64,000 nucleotides of DNA from Kyrpidia sp. (GTDB lineage Bacteria > Bacillota > Bacilli > Kyrpidiales > Kyrpidiaceae), in contig JASBVV010000046.1 of the NCBI GenBank assembly GCA_029960885.1, forward strand, positions 41,895 to 105,894, written 5' to 3'. This document shows positions 43,446-53,773 of this stretch, piece after piece (the first letter of the stretch is position 1; every line of letters starts with the position of its first letter). The notes beneath the pieces are model-generated. The model saw nothing but the letters and a program-made list of their open reading frames with translations, was not told the DNA's origin and searched no databases. Both the position numbers and the translations under genes were made by a program.

Positions 43446-44672
43446 TCACGGAGTTCCGCCCAGCCACTGCCGGCACGTGCGCTCAAAAAGCGCCCACCAA
43501 CCGGCCCGACGCACGTCCTCGGCGAGATACAGCGGGGTTTCCCCGGTGGGCTTCCCGCCCCGGTACACCACCACTTTGCCGACCGCCGCCCCATTCTTTT
43601 TCGGCGCGCCCCCGGGGTCCGCGGTGATCTCGGCACGGATGCCTTCCTTGGACTCTCCTCGCCGGAGCAACGCCCCCACGATCTCCCTCACCGTCACCTG
43701 CGCCCGCTCGGGATCCCCTTTGTCCAGGTGCACCCGGCCCACGATGTCCCCGGGACCGTACAGTTTCACGAACTGAAATTGCCCGAACGCCCAATCGAGC
43801 ATCTGTGAAACTTCGGCATTCCGCTGTTTGGACGTCGGCTCGCCCATCACCACGGCAATCACCCGAAAATCTCCTTTTTTCGCCGTGGCACTCAAGCAGT
43901 ACCGCGCTTCTTCGGTGAATCCGGTCTTCAATCCGTCCACACCCGGGTAAAACCGCACCAACTTGTTGGTGTTCACCAGCCAGAACGGCCGATCGGTGTC
44001 TTTGCGCAAATAATCCTCATACAACGAGGTCCACCGCAGCACCCGAGGATGCTTAAGAAGCTCCCGGGACATGACCGCGATGTCGAACGCAGAGGTATAA
44101 TGGCCGGACGCGGGCAGTCCGTTGCAATTGACAAAATGCGTATCCCTCATTCCAAGTTCTTCCGCACGCCTGTTCATCATGTTGACGAACTCCGCCTCGG
44201 ATCCGGCCAAGAATTCGGCGATCGCCACCGATGCATCGTTGGCCGAGGCCACAGCAATGCCCTTCATCATGTCGTCAAAGGTCATCTCTTCGCCGGGCTT
44301 GAGAAAAATCTGCGACCCGCCCATACCGGCCGCCCGCTCGCTGGTCCGCACCCGGTCGGTCAGCTTCACCTTGCCCTGCTCTAGCGCCTCGACGGCCAAA
44401 AGCATCGTCATGATCTTCGTGATGCTGGCCGGAGGGAGTTTTTCGTGGCTATTTTTCTCCACCAACACCGTACCCGTGGCGGCATCCATGAGTACGGCGG
44501 ACACGGCGTGTTCCGCCAGCGTGGCTCCCGTGTGTGCCCGCTCCCGGGCTGCGACCGCTTTCATCGAGGGCCCTGATCCCAAGGCCGACCCGGCTCCTGC
44601 GGCACCGGCCGCAGCCGGCGCCGCCAGAAGCACCCCGGCGCACAAACCGGCGAGTCCTGCGCGAAGGTTCAT
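43446..44672 (-). CDS. dacF: D-alanyl-D-alanine carboxypeptidase (DacF-like)
   Basis: Signal peptide; PPASITKIMTMLLAVEALE (SxxK), KTGFT. Confidence 0.93.
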   Translation of the reverse strand: MNLRAGLAGLCAGVLLAAPAAAGAAGAGSALGSGPSMKAVAARERAHTGATLAEHAVSAVLMDAATGTVLVEKNSHEKLPPASITKIMTMLLAVEALEQGKVKLTDRVRTSERAAGMGGSQIFLKPGEEMTFDDMMKGIAVASANDASVAIAEFLAGSEAEFVNMMNRRAEELGMRDTHFVNCNGLPASGHYTSAFDIAVMSRELLKHPRVLRWTSLYEDYLRKDTDRPFWLVNTNKLVRFYPGVDGLKTGFTEEARYCLSATAKKGDFRVIAVVMGEPTSKQRNAEVSQMLDWAFGQFQFVKLYGPGDIVGRVHLDKGDPERAQVTVREIVGALLRRGESKEGIRAEITADPGGAPKKNGAAVGKVVVYRGGKPTGETPLYLAEDVRRAGWWALFERTCRQWLGGTP

Positions 44673-44676
44673 CCTC

Positions 44677-44724
44677 GCTTCCCTCCTTCACACTGCTTTT
44701 GTAGTGTGTGTCGGGGAGGGAAGC
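44677..44724 (-). promoter_or_regulatory. Hairpin sequestering the dacF Shine-Dalgarno
   Basis: Minus strand: GCTTCCCTCC-CCGACACACACT-ACAAAAGC-AGTGTGAA-GGAGGGAAGC immediately upstream of the dacF ATG. Confidence 0.6.
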
Positions 44725-44775
44725 TTTATCCGGCGCTGGAAACGGCAGCTCGTTTGCCATCACAGATAGTGGGTG

Positions 44776-45594
44776 TCACAGGCGCCGGACGATCTCGCCC
44801 ACCAATCGTCCAAACGTGTTCCCGATGCGCTGACCGGTTTCGATCACCTCTTCGTGGGAAAGAGGCTGGTTCAGAATCCCCGCCGCCATGTTGGTGATAC
44901 ACGAGATGCCCAGCACCCGCATGCCCGCGTGCCGGGCGGCGATCACCTCGGCAACCGTGGACATCCCCACAGCATCCGCCCCGAGTATGCGCAACATGCG
45001 GATCTCCGCCGGGGTTTCAAACGTCGGCCCGAGAAGCCCGGCGTACACCCCTTCCCGCAACGGAATGCCCAGATCGCGGCCCACCCGGCGGGCCAGGGCG
45101 AGCAGTTCGCGATCATACGCCGCCGACATATCGGGAAACCGAGGCCCAAGCTCTTCATCGTTGGGGCCGACCAGGGGATTTTTCCCGGTCAAATTGAGAT
45201 GATCGCGGATCAACATCAGATCCCCGGGTTGAAAACCCCGATGCACCCCGCCCGAAGCGTTGGTCACAATCAGCACGTCCGCCCCGAGGAGCCGAAACAC
45301 CCGCACGGGAAAGGCCACCTGTTCCGCCGTGTACCCTTCATACAGATGAAACCTTCCCTGCATGGCCACCACCGGCACTCCGCTCAACCGGCCAAACACC
45401 AGGCGACCGGCGTGTCCGATCACGGTCGACACGGGAAACTCCGGAATCTCTTCGTAAGGGACCGCCCGGATGTCTTCGAAGGTCTCCGCCAATTCCCCCA
45501 GTCCCGATCCCAGAATCAACGCCACCCGCGGCCGCTGGGCCAACCCGGCGTCCAGGCGTTCAGCCACTTGGCGAACCCATTCTGCCTTCATCGC
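44776..45594 (-). CDS. punA: Purine-nucleoside phosphorylase
   Basis: [32 protein letters not shown]. Confidence 0.95.
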   Translation of the reverse strand, partial: AMKAEWVRQVAERLDAGLAQRPRVALILGSGLGELAETFEDIRAVPYEEIPEFPVSTVIGHAGRLVFGRLSGVPVVAMQGRFHLYEGYTAEQVAFPVRVFRLLGADVLIVTNASGGVHRGFQPGDLMLIRDHLNLTGKNPLVGPNDEELGPRFPDMSAAYDRELLALARRVGRDLGIPLREGVYAGLLGPTFETPAEIRMLRILGADAVGMSTVAEVIAARHAGMRVLGISCITNMAAGILNQPLSHEEVIETGQRIGNTFGRLVGEIVRRL

Positions 45595-46535
45595 TGCACC
45601 TCGCTCCAAAAACTGTTTCCCACCGACGGCGGGGAGACGCCGAACGCCTCCACCGCCCGGGCAAACCCGACCGGATCGTTGCGATGCCCGTACAAAGAGT
45701 CAAAATCCACCAGATTCCCGTAGACGAGGCCCCGATCCAGGGTGCGCCCCCAGCGGACGATCTGATCGACCGCATCCATGTTGTCTTTGGTATGTACCTT
45801 CTCGGTGACCCCATGTCCGCCGTAGATATCGGGGATCTTCCCGATCCCCACCACCGGCCACCCCGATTCCGTCAGCTCGTCCAGCACCGTCCGACCGAAC
45901 CGGAGCGAATAATCCCGGCGGCGGTCGGTCCGGACGAATTGTCCGTGGCGTCCCACGAAAGGCCGGGCGATCACCCGGCCCACGGCATGCTCCCCACGAA
46001 GCAGCTCCCGGGCGATCTCGCACATCCGGTACAGCGATTCCGGCGGGATCACGTCCTCGTGAGCGGCGATCTGGAACACGCTGTCCCCCGACGTGTACAC
46101 AATGGGTCGCCCCGTCCGCATGTGCTCGTCGCCGAGTTCCTTCAGAATCTCCGTACCCGAAGCCGGCCGGTTTCCAAGCACCCGGCGTCCGATAGCCCGC
46201 TCGAAGGGTTCGATGACTTCTGGAGGGAATCCATGTGGATACACCGGAAGGGCCCGGTCGAGGACCACGCCGACAAACTCCCAGTGGCCATTGGTGGTAT
46301 CCTTGCCCACCGAACGTTCCCGCATCTTTCCGTAACAGCCGATCACCTCGGCCGGAGCCGGCGTCCCCAGTTCCACCACCCGCCCGAGCCCCAGCCGTGC
46401 CAGGTGCGGCACTCGAAGGCCGCCCGCCGCCTCGGCGATATGGCCGAGGGTATTCGCCCCTTCGTCTCCGTACCGTTCCGCGTCCGGCGCCGCCCCCACT
46501 CCGCAGCTGTCCAGGACGATCCATATCCAGCGCAT
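45588..46535 (-). CDS. deoB: Phosphopentomutase with an internal C-terminal-region deletion
   Basis: [47 protein letters not shown] present, DHGND and TDHTRE motifs absent. Confidence 0.9.
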   Translation of the reverse strand: MRWIWIVLDSCGVGAAPDAERYGDEGANTLGHIAEAAGGLRVPHLARLGLGRVVELGTPAPAEVIGCYGKMRERSVGKDTTNGHWEFVGVVLDRALPVYPHGFPPEVIEPFERAIGRRVLGNRPASGTEILKELGDEHMRTGRPIVYTSGDSVFQIAAHEDVIPPESLYRMCEIARELLRGEHAVGRVIARPFVGRHGQFVRTDRRRDYSLRFGRTVLDELTESGWPVVGIGKIPDIYGGHGVTEKVHTKDNMDAVDQIVRWGRTLDRGLVYGNLVDFDSLYGHRNDPVGFARAVEAFGVSPPSVGNSFWSEVQR

Positions 46536-46594
46536 GACGTTCGTGCTTCAACCCCTTTCGCCGTCCCGCGACCGCCCCCACCCCGCCCCCGCAT

Positions 46595-47482
46595 TCAGGC
46601 CCGGGGATGGGTGCGCAGATACACATCCTTGAGGCGGGTTTGGGTCACATGGGTATAAATCTGGGTCGTCGAGATGTCCGCATGGCCGAGCATCTCCTGA
46701 ACCGCCCGCAAATCCGCACCGTTCTCCAGCAAATGCGTGGCAAACGAGTGCCGCAGGGTATGCGGCGTGATCACCTTCTGAATTCCCGCCGTCCGGGCGT
46801 GTTTTTTCAAGATCTTCCAAAACCCCTGCCGGGTCAGCCTCCGGCCCTGATGATTGAGAAAGAGGGCCCCCGGGTCTCCGTTCTTGAGGAGCCTGGGACG
46901 CCCATGGGTCAAATACCGATGGGCCGCGTCCAGCGCCGCCGATCCCAACGGAACAATGCGCTCTTTCGATCCCTTTCCGTAGCACTTGACATAGCCCATA
47001 TTTAAATTGACGTCCGCCACGTCAAGAAACACCAACTCGGACACCCGAATGCCCGTGGCGTACAGGAGTTCCAACATCGCCCGGTCCCGGAGTCCCATGG
47101 GCGTTCGCCCTTCCGGCGCGGCCAGCAGCCGTTCCACCTCATCCACGTTCAGCACCCGGGGCAATCGCTTATCCGCTTTGGGGGAATCGAGCTGCCCCGT
47201 CGGATTGGCCTCCATCAGCCCTTCTCTCTCCAGAAACTGGTAGAATGACCGCATGCTGGCCAGGTGTCTGGAAACCGTGGCCGGCGCTCGCCCCAGTTTC
47301 TGGAGGTGCGCCAAATACGCCACGATATGGCGCCGGGAGGAGTCCGGCCAATCCCGACATCCGCTGTGTTCGAGAAAGTCCGCATAGCGCACCAAATCAC
47401 TTTGATACGATCCCAGGGTGCTCGGCGCCAGTCCTTTTTCGATGGCCAAATAGCGAATAAACCGCTCGATCATCGTTTTCAT
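46595..47482 (-). CDS. xerD: Site-specific tyrosine recombinase XerD
   Basis: SAM-like N-terminal; LLYATGIRVSEL, HTLRHSFATHLLENGADLRAVQEMLGHADISTTQIYTHV. Confidence 0.94.
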   Translation of the reverse strand: MKTMIERFIRYLAIEKGLAPSTLGSYQSDLVRYADFLEHSGCRDWPDSSRRHIVAYLAHLQKLGRAPATVSRHLASMRSFYQFLEREGLMEANPTGQLDSPKADKRLPRVLNVDEVERLLAAPEGRTPMGLRDRAMLELLYATGIRVSELVFLDVADVNLNMGYVKCYGKGSKERIVPLGSAALDAAHRYLTHGRPRLLKNGDPGALFLNHQGRRLTRQGFWKILKKHARTAGIQKVITPHTLRHSFATHLLENGADLRAVQEMLGHADISTTQIYTHVTQTRLKDVYLRTHPRA

Positions 47483-47570
47483 GCGATGGACCCCTTTGCC
47501 CCCGTCCGGGCGTCGACTCACTCCTTCGGTGCCTAGAAATATTCTACAAAAACATCGGAAATCCTTCTGA

Positions 47571-47819
47571 TTATTCGCCGGCCCGGTAAAACTCCTGCAG
47601 CCGCTGCCAAACGGTCTCCCATGAAAAATCCGTTTCCCCCGGTCCGTGTACCTTCACCGCGGGGCCCCGGGGTTCCCGGTAAGGATCCCGGGCTTGGTGT
47701 TGTTCATTCCACAACAGCCACCCCTGAAAGAGAAGAAAAGCCAGGGCCACGGCGGTGCCCACATACCACAGGCTGTCCCTCCGACGGGTTGGACGGTGGT
47801 CCACCTGCATCCCCTCCAC
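47571..47819 (-). CDS. DUF4227-like small membrane protein
   Basis: Single TM plus FSWETVWQRLQEFYRAGE; upstream of xerD. Confidence 0.7.
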   Translation of the reverse strand: MEGMQVDHRPTRRRDSLWYVGTAVALAFLLFQGWLLWNEQHQARDPYREPRGPAVKVHGPGETDFSWETVWQRLQEFYRAGE

Positions 47820-47860
47820 CTCACTCTATGCCCGCCGCTCCCGGTTCATGCCCCGTCCCT

Positions 47861-48982
47861 TCACCTGGCGATCGCTTCCTCCAGCGGCGTGTACGGCAGC
47901 CCCACCGACGAGGCCACGGCGGCATTGGTGACACACCCGTGCACCACGTTCACTCCCTTGGCCAGGGCAGGATTGCGATGAACCGCCGCGAGATACCCGT
48001 CCTCAGCCAGCGCCATGACGTACGGAAGGGTTGCGCCGGTCAGGGCCAGGGTCGATGTCCGGGGAACCGCACCGGGAATATTGGCCACCGCGTAGTGGAT
48101 AACTCCATATTTGACGTAGGTGGGATCGCTGTGGGTGGTGACCCGGTCCACCGTTTCGATGGAGCCGCCCTGGTCGATGGCCACGTCGACGATCACCGAG
48201 CCCGGGGACATCTGTTTGACCATCGCTTCGGTCACCAGTTTCGGGGCACGGGCTCCCGGATTCAAGACGGCTCCGATCAACAGATCCGCCCTCCGCACCT
48301 CCTGTTCAATGGCGTAAGCATTGGACATCACCGTTTTCACGCGGCCGCCGAACAGATCGTCCAATTGCCGCAGGCGATCCGGGCTCTTATCGAGAATCAC
48401 CACGTCCGCCCCGAGACCCACGGCCATTTTGGCCGCATGGGTTCCCACCGTTCCCCCGCCGACGATCACCACCCGGGCCGGAGGTACACCGGGAACACCG
48501 CCGATCAGCACTCCCTTGCCGCCGTTCGTTTTTTCCAGAAACTGCGCGCCGATCTGGACGGACATTCGGCCCGCCACCTCGCTCATGGGCGTCAGCAGAG
48601 GGAGAGCGCCTCCGGGCAGTTGGATGGTCTCATAAGCGATGGCCGTCACCCCTTTTTTCTGAAGGGTCTCGGTCAGTTCCGGGGCGGCGGCCAGATGCAG
48701 ATATGCAAACAATACTAATCCATCCCGAAAAAACCGAAATTCCTCGGGTTCCGGCTCTTTGACTTTCACGATCATCTCCGACCGGTCCCACACCCCGGCA
48801 GCCCCGGACACCACCTCGCCTCCGACGGACCGATATTCCTCATCGGGAAATCCGCTGCCCGCGCCCGCGCCGGCTTCGATCAACACCCGGTGCCCCGCAT
48901 CGACCAGGGCGTGAACCCCCGCCGGCGTCATGGCCACCCGATTCTCGTTGTTTTTGATCTCTTTCGGAACGCCGATCACCAC
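47861..48982 (-). CDS. ald: Alanine dehydrogenase
   Basis: [47 protein letters not shown]. Confidence 0.96.
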   Translation of the reverse strand: MVIGVPKEIKNNENRVAMTPAGVHALVDAGHRVLIEAGAGAGSGFPDEEYRSVGGEVVSGAAGVWDRSEMIVKVKEPEPEEFRFFRDGLVLFAYLHLAAAPELTETLQKKGVTAIAYETIQLPGGALPLLTPMSEVAGRMSVQIGAQFLEKTNGGKGVLIGGVPGVPPARVVIVGGGTVGTHAAKMAVGLGADVVILDKSPDRLRQLDDLFGGRVKTVMSNAYAIEQEVRRADLLIGAVLNPGARAPKLVTEAMVKQMSPGSVIVDVAIDQGGSIETVDRVTTHSDPTYVKYGVIHYAVANIPGAVPRTSTLALTGATLPYVMALAEDGYLAAVHRNPALAKGVNVVHGCVTNAAVASSVGLPYTPLEEAIAR

Positions 48983-49170
48983 TGTGCCTCGCCCCTCTCA
49001 CGTATGCGGATCATTCCATCCACCGGTCAGATTTCCCCTTGAATCCACCGGGTATGTCCCGACCCCGGGCTCCGTCTCGTCCGCCGCGGCCCGGATCTCT
49101 CACCCGCCCGAATAGACAAAAAGACAGATAGCCGCGCTACCTGTCTTCCGATCCGGAATCTATGAAGCCC

Positions 49171-49629
49171 TTACGCCGGACCTTTTCCCCGGCATCGTGA
49201 ACAGTAGCCGAGAAAACTGACCCGATGATCGGTAATCTGAAACCCATGCCGCTCCTCAATCTTTTTTTCGAGATCTCCGAGAAGATCTTCGATCTCCGAC
49301 ACCCTCCCGCAGTTGAGACAAATCAGGTGATGGTGATGATGGGGCTGATCGTTTTCCCGAAATTCATAGCGGGCGACGCCGTCGCCAAAATTGAGCTTCT
49401 CGATCACCCGCAGATCGACCAAAAGTTCCAGGGTCCGGTACACCGTGGCCAGTCCGATGTCCGGCGCTTTCTGCTTGACGAGCATGAACACCTCTTCGGC
49501 GCTGAGATGCCCTTCTTGGTTTTCCAGTAGAACTCGCACAGTCGCTTCCCGCTGGGGTGTCAACTTCAACTGTTCGGCGTGCAAGAGTTTCCTGATCTGC
49601 TGCAGCCGTTCCATCAGCTTCTCGTCCAC
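49171..49629 (-). CDS. fur: Fur-family transcriptional regulator
   Basis: LKLTPQREATVRVLLENQEGHLSAEEVFMLVK; HHHHHLICLNCGRV. Confidence 0.92.
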   Translation of the reverse strand: MDEKLMERLQQIRKLLHAEQLKLTPQREATVRVLLENQEGHLSAEEVFMLVKQKAPDIGLATVYRTLELLVDLRVIEKLNFGDGVARYEFRENDQPHHHHHLICLNCGRVSEIEDLLGDLEKKIEERHGFQITDHRVSFLGYCSRCRGKGPA

Positions 49630-49688
49630 CCTTGCACCCCCTTTGTCTTGCGACCCTGTCCCATTATAGTCGCCGAAGTTTTCCCTTG

Positions 49689-50015
49689 TCAAACTTTCCC
49701 TCGCATCAAATCCAGGGCCGTTTCCAGGGAATCCGGCTGTATCCGAGCTTCGAAAAACAATTTGTTCCGGGTCTCTTTGCCGCATCGCCGGCAGCGATGG
49801 ACGACCATGTAGCCCTTTTTCCCATCGTACTCCACCGCCACCGGTTCCATGAGTCCCCCGCACCCGGCCGCCCGGTCGCCGGGCAGCTCATCCACATGGC
49901 GGGACCACAGGCACCGGGGGCAGTGGTTTCGGCAGCTTCCGGGCAGCGGCGCCACCGGCAACCCGCACCGCGCACAAATGAAACCTTCGTTGCGCACGGT
50001 AAATCGTTTGGCCAC
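49689..50015 (-). CDS. RNHCP-domain protein
   Basis: GFICARCGLPVAPLPGSCRNHCPRCLWSRHVD. Confidence 0.9.
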   Translation of the reverse strand: MAKRFTVRNEGFICARCGLPVAPLPGSCRNHCPRCLWSRHVDELPGDRAAGCGGLMEPVAVEYDGKKGYMVVHRCRRCGKETRNKLFFEARIQPDSLETALDLMRGKV

Positions 50016-50074
50016 CGCACCTCGCCTCCCGCCCCTTTTCCCTACTCGGTCGAGCCGCCGGTTTCCCTCGAAAA

Positions 50075-50737
50075 CTAGTGGATCCAGCGGCTCACCGCCA
50101 GCTTCATGAGCCGGGCGGACACAAACCCCTCCACCCCGGCCGACACCAGAAGGACCCCTGCCATCGCCACCACCACCCATGAATACGCCGTCAGATGTCC
50201 GGCGAGATTCGTCCGGATTTGCCGGGCGAATCCCGCGCGCAGCAGCTCGAGGGAAAAAGCCAGCCCCGCCGTGGCGCAGGCCATCAACGCGGGCACGGCG
50301 AGCAGGTTCTGTGGCAACATCCCGGCCATCGACACAACAAAACCCGGCCACGCATATTGTTCCACAAAAAACGCCACCGAGAACCCCATCACAAAGCCTT
50401 TCAGAAACACCAGCCCGACGATGAGGGGCAGGCCGATGATCGACAAGCCGAATATCCAGATGAACGCCACCCATTTCATGTACACGCCCGCCGTGTGCCG
50501 AACGATGTCCGCCGGCGACGCCCCTTGGCCGGCGGCCAACACCGTGAGAAAACTGGCGACCTCGTCAGCCAGGATCTGTTTCTGGGCTCCCCCCAGGGAG
50601 TCCTCGATCAGGGCGCCGAAGAAGACCCCCACCAGAAACAGAACGGCCACGAACCGATAGAGCCCTCTGCGGGTTTGGATGTGCAGGTTGGCGGTTTGAC
50701 GCCATCTGGAGTTCACCTCCGCCCCCTCCTTGTCCAA
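50075..50737 (-). CDS. spoIIM: Stage II sporulation protein M
   Basis: LYRFVAVLFLVGVFFGALIEDSLG and multi-TM pattern; adjacent to fur/xerD. Confidence 0.88.
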   Translation of the reverse strand: MDKEGAEVNSRWRQTANLHIQTRRGLYRFVAVLFLVGVFFGALIEDSLGGAQKQILADEVASFLTVLAAGQGASPADIVRHTAGVYMKWVAFIWIFGLSIIGLPLIVGLVFLKGFVMGFSVAFFVEQYAWPGFVVSMAGMLPQNLLAVPALMACATAGLAFSLELLRAGFARQIRTNLAGHLTAYSWVVVAMAGVLLVSAGVEGFVSARLMKLAVSRWIH

Positions 50738-50783
50738 GATGTTCCATACTTATGCCGGACAAGGAGATCCTATGAAACCCTTT

Positions 50784-52001
50784 CTACTGAACCACCCGGC
50801 CGTAGCGCCCGCCTCCCCCGGTGCGCACCGCCAGGCGCCCCTCCCGGGCCCGAACCACGAGGTCGGCCAACGCCTCTCCCACCACCTCGGTGAGTGCCTC
50901 CCGGGGTGCCCTGTGGAGCACGCCCATTTCACTGCCGAAGGCGCGCAGAAGGGCCGCCCTCCGCTTCGGTCCCAGACCGGGAATGAACTCCAGCGGCACT
51001 TGATGGACATACGGGGGGCGGCCGGGAGGATGATGAGGTCGCGGGAGATCCGCCACCTGCGCCAGTCGGTCGAGAACGCCCATCACCACCCGGTCGTTCC
51101 CGCAGACCGGACACGCCGTCACCGGCGGCGCCCCGGCGGCCACCGTCCCGCACCGCGGACAGGCCGTGCGGTGGTATTTACCCAGGGACGGGTCTAGGCC
51201 GAAGTTTCCGGTTACCGCTCGCCCGTTCCGGGCTTTGAGGGCGAGGGACAGTTCCCGGAAACTGGGTTCCCGGAGGCGCAGGCGGTTGTACTCCCTTGCG
51301 ATCCGGTCCACCGAGTGGGCATCGGAGTTGCTGACAAAAGAAAACGGCCCGAGTTCCGAGATTCGATCCGCCATCTCCGTGTCGGCGCTCAGCCCCAGTT
51401 CCACGGCATCCACCCCGCCCGGATCCACCATCTCCGCCATCCGGGCCGCGCAGCAGCCGTACAACCCCTTGTGAGGAGTGAAGGCATGGTGAATGATAAA
51501 CAGCCCGCCCAGCCGCCGGCACACCTCCTGCAATTCCACCGCATTCCCCCGGATTCGCTGGGAGCTGAGCCCGGGGTTCGTCACCCGGGTCGCCAACCAT
51601 TCGGAAAACGCCCGAAGTTCGTCCAAACCCGGCAGCCACACGCCAAAATGCGCCGCTCCGCCGTGAGGGCCTCCCACCTCCACCTCGGCCCCGGTCAGAA
51701 CCAGGGTATTCTCCCCGTAGACCAGCCCTCCGTCCGGATGGGGGCGCAGCCGCCGTTGCGCGACGAGATCGTCGATCTCCTCGAGCACGCCGGTACAGGC
51801 GGCATCGACGATGCCGATCAGATCGAGACCTTTGCGCCGGGTGGCCTCTTCGAGGACCGCCCGGACGGTCATGGCCGAGGAAGCGGCCATTTTGACCGGC
51901 CGGCCCGCCGCCGTGCGCCCGATATGGATATGAAGGTCGGCGAACCATTCCCTCAGGCCGTCTCTCGCCCCTTCCGCCGGCCGCTCACCGCCCGTCACCA
52001 T
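50784..52001 (-). CDS. PHP-domain endonuclease Q family protein
   Basis: WFADLHIHIGRTAAGRPVKMAASSAMTV; C4 zinc segment (CPRCG…CPVCG) and C-terminal HhH-like IPGLGPKRRAALL. Confidence 0.85.
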   Translation of the reverse strand: MVTGGERPAEGARDGLREWFADLHIHIGRTAAGRPVKMAASSAMTVRAVLEEATRRKGLDLIGIVDAACTGVLEEIDDLVAQRRLRPHPDGGLVYGENTLVLTGAEVEVGGPHGGAAHFGVWLPGLDELRAFSEWLATRVTNPGLSSQRIRGNAVELQEVCRRLGGLFIIHHAFTPHKGLYGCCAARMAEMVDPGGVDAVELGLSADTEMADRISELGPFSFVSNSDAHSVDRIAREYNRLRLREPSFRELSLALKARNGRAVTGNFGLDPSLGKYHRTACPRCGTVAAGAPPVTACPVCGNDRVVMGVLDRLAQVADLPRPHHPPGRPPYVHQVPLEFIPGLGPKRRAALLRAFGSEMGVLHRAPREALTEVVGEALADLVVRAREGRLAVRTGGGGRYGRVVQ

Positions 52002-52066
52002 CCGAACTCCTTCCGAGTCTCCGCCGGTTCCGGCAAGCCGGGAGGACTCCGGGGGGCGCTCCGGGC

Positions 52067-52618
52067 TCATCGGCCCTTCTCCAGGCAGCCCAACCACCAC
52101 TGCAGAGCCACCAGGGTTTTCCCGTCGCAGAACAGCCCGTCCGCCAAACCTCGTTTCACCTCATCGGCGGTCATGCCGGACACCTCGAGAAATTCATCCT
52201 CATCCGGGTGGTTCGCCCCGGCGGTCAGCCCGGTGGCGTAATAGAGATGCATGATCTCATTGGAGAATCCGGGGGATGTAAAAAAACGGACCACGAATTC
52301 CCAGTGCTCCGCACGATACCCTGTCTCTTCCTCCAATTCGCGCTTGGCGCAGGCCAGGGGGTCCTCGCCGGCCTCCAGTTTCCCCGCCGGCACCTCCTTG
52401 GACATGCGCCCGATCGCGTACCGAAATTGATCCACCAGCACCACCCGGCCGTCCCGGGTCTCAGCCACCACCGCCACGGCACCGGGGTGACGGACCACCT
52501 CTCTGGTGGTGCGGCCCCCGTCCGGCAGTTCCACCTCATGCACTTCCACGGTGACCACTCGGCCGGAAAACATCGTTTTCACCCCAACCGTTCGCTCGAC
52601 GGTTCCAGGTCCTGACAT
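52067..52618 (-). CDS. NUDIX hydrolase (ADP-ribose pyrophosphatase-like)
   Basis: VPAGKLEAGEDPLACAKRELEEETGYRAE Nudix box. Confidence 0.93.
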   Translation of the reverse strand: MSGPGTVERTVGVKTMFSGRVVTVEVHEVELPDGGRTTREVVRHPGAVAVVAETRDGRVVLVDQFRYAIGRMSKEVPAGKLEAGEDPLACAKRELEEETGYRAEHWEFVVRFFTSPGFSNEIMHLYYATGLTAGANHPDEDEFLEVSGMTADEVKRGLADGLFCDGKTLVALQWWLGCLEKGR

Positions 52619-52659
52619 CCTGCCTCCTCCTGTCCATGTCCTTCTGTCCCGCCCGGCCT

Positions 52660-53751
52660 CTACCCCTCTTGAACCGCCAGCGACAGGGCCAGGCGGACAG
52701 CGTCCCCCAGCGCCCGAACGCCGACCGATTCCCGAGGGGAATGACTGTGTTCGTATCCGACCCCCAGGGTAATCGCCGGAAGGCCCCGGCTGTTCAACAC
52801 ATTCGCGTCACTGCCGCCCATCGCCTCCCTGTACCGCACCGTAACCCCGATATCTTCGGCCGCCCGCCGAAACAGTGCGACCACCGGATCCGAAGGGGTC
52901 AACTCCATGGCCGGATACAGCACAGACGCCCTCACCTCGGCGTCGATGCGATGGGTTTGCGCCGACATCCGCACACAGAGGCCCATGCGCTCCATCTGTT
53001 TCCAAAGCCGTCCCGGATTGTAGCCCAGTGCTTCTGCCGTCAGATACATCGTGCCGCCGTCCCGGCCCCGGGTCCCCCCCAGTCCCACGATCCGGGCCCG
53101 AATGCCGGGCTCCGGCCGCCCGAGCCGCATGGCGGAAACGGCTTCGGCGGCCGCCCTCCCAGGATCCCCCGCAGGTCCCGGCCACCGCCCGGCCAACCCC
53201 GCGAACGCCCCCCGGACCACCGCTTGGGCGGGCGAGCGGAGCACCGCCGTACCCACCGGACCCGCCGCGTCAAACACAAACCCATAACGGGCTTGAAGTT
53301 GTCCCGTGTCAAAATGCCTGGCTCCCAACAGCCCCTCTTCCTCACAGACGGTGAACAGCAATTCCAACGGGGCATGAGAGATGTTCCCCTCCCGGAGCAC
53401 CCGAACCGTCTCAAGCAGCACGGCCACGCCGGCTTTGTCGTCCGCTCCCAAAGGGTGGATGCCGTCTCCGACGATGCGGTCTCCCTGGACTCTCGGACGC
53501 ACCCGGTGTCCGCCGCCCACGGTGTCCAGATGGGCGACGAACAGGAGCGGAGCGCGGTCGCGATCCCCCGGGATCCGGGCCATCACGTTGCCCGCATTGC
53601 CCCTGATCCGCCAACCGGCTTTGTCCTCCGTCACCTGCGCTCCAAGACCCCGGAGTCGCCTGCGCACATAATCGGCCATTCTCCGTTCGCCCCGGGACGG
53701 GCTGCGAATGCCCACCAACTGCAGGAACTCCTTCACCACCCGGTCTTCCAC
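52660..53751 (-). CDS. M20-family metallopeptidase (PepT-like)
   Basis: LLFVAHLDTV; GADDKAGVAVLLE; CEEEGLLGARHFD. Confidence 0.92.
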   Translation of the reverse strand: MEDRVVKEFLQLVGIRSPSRGERRMADYVRRRLRGLGAQVTEDKAGWRIRGNAGNVMARIPGDRDRAPLLFVAHLDTVGGGHRVRPRVQGDRIVGDGIHPLGADDKAGVAVLLETVRVLREGNISHAPLELLFTVCEEEGLLGARHFDTGQLQARYGFVFDAAGPVGTAVLRSPAQAVVRGAFAGLAGRWPGPAGDPGRAAAEAVSAMRLGRPEPGIRARIVGLGGTRGRDGGTMYLTAEALGYNPGRLWKQMERMGLCVRMSAQTHRIDAEVRASVLYPAMELTPSDPVVALFRRAAEDIGVTVRYREAMGGSDANVLNSRGLPAITLGVGYEHSHSPRESVGVRALGDAVRLALSLAVQEG

Positions 53752-53773
53752 CGCCGCCGGACCTCGCCACCTT

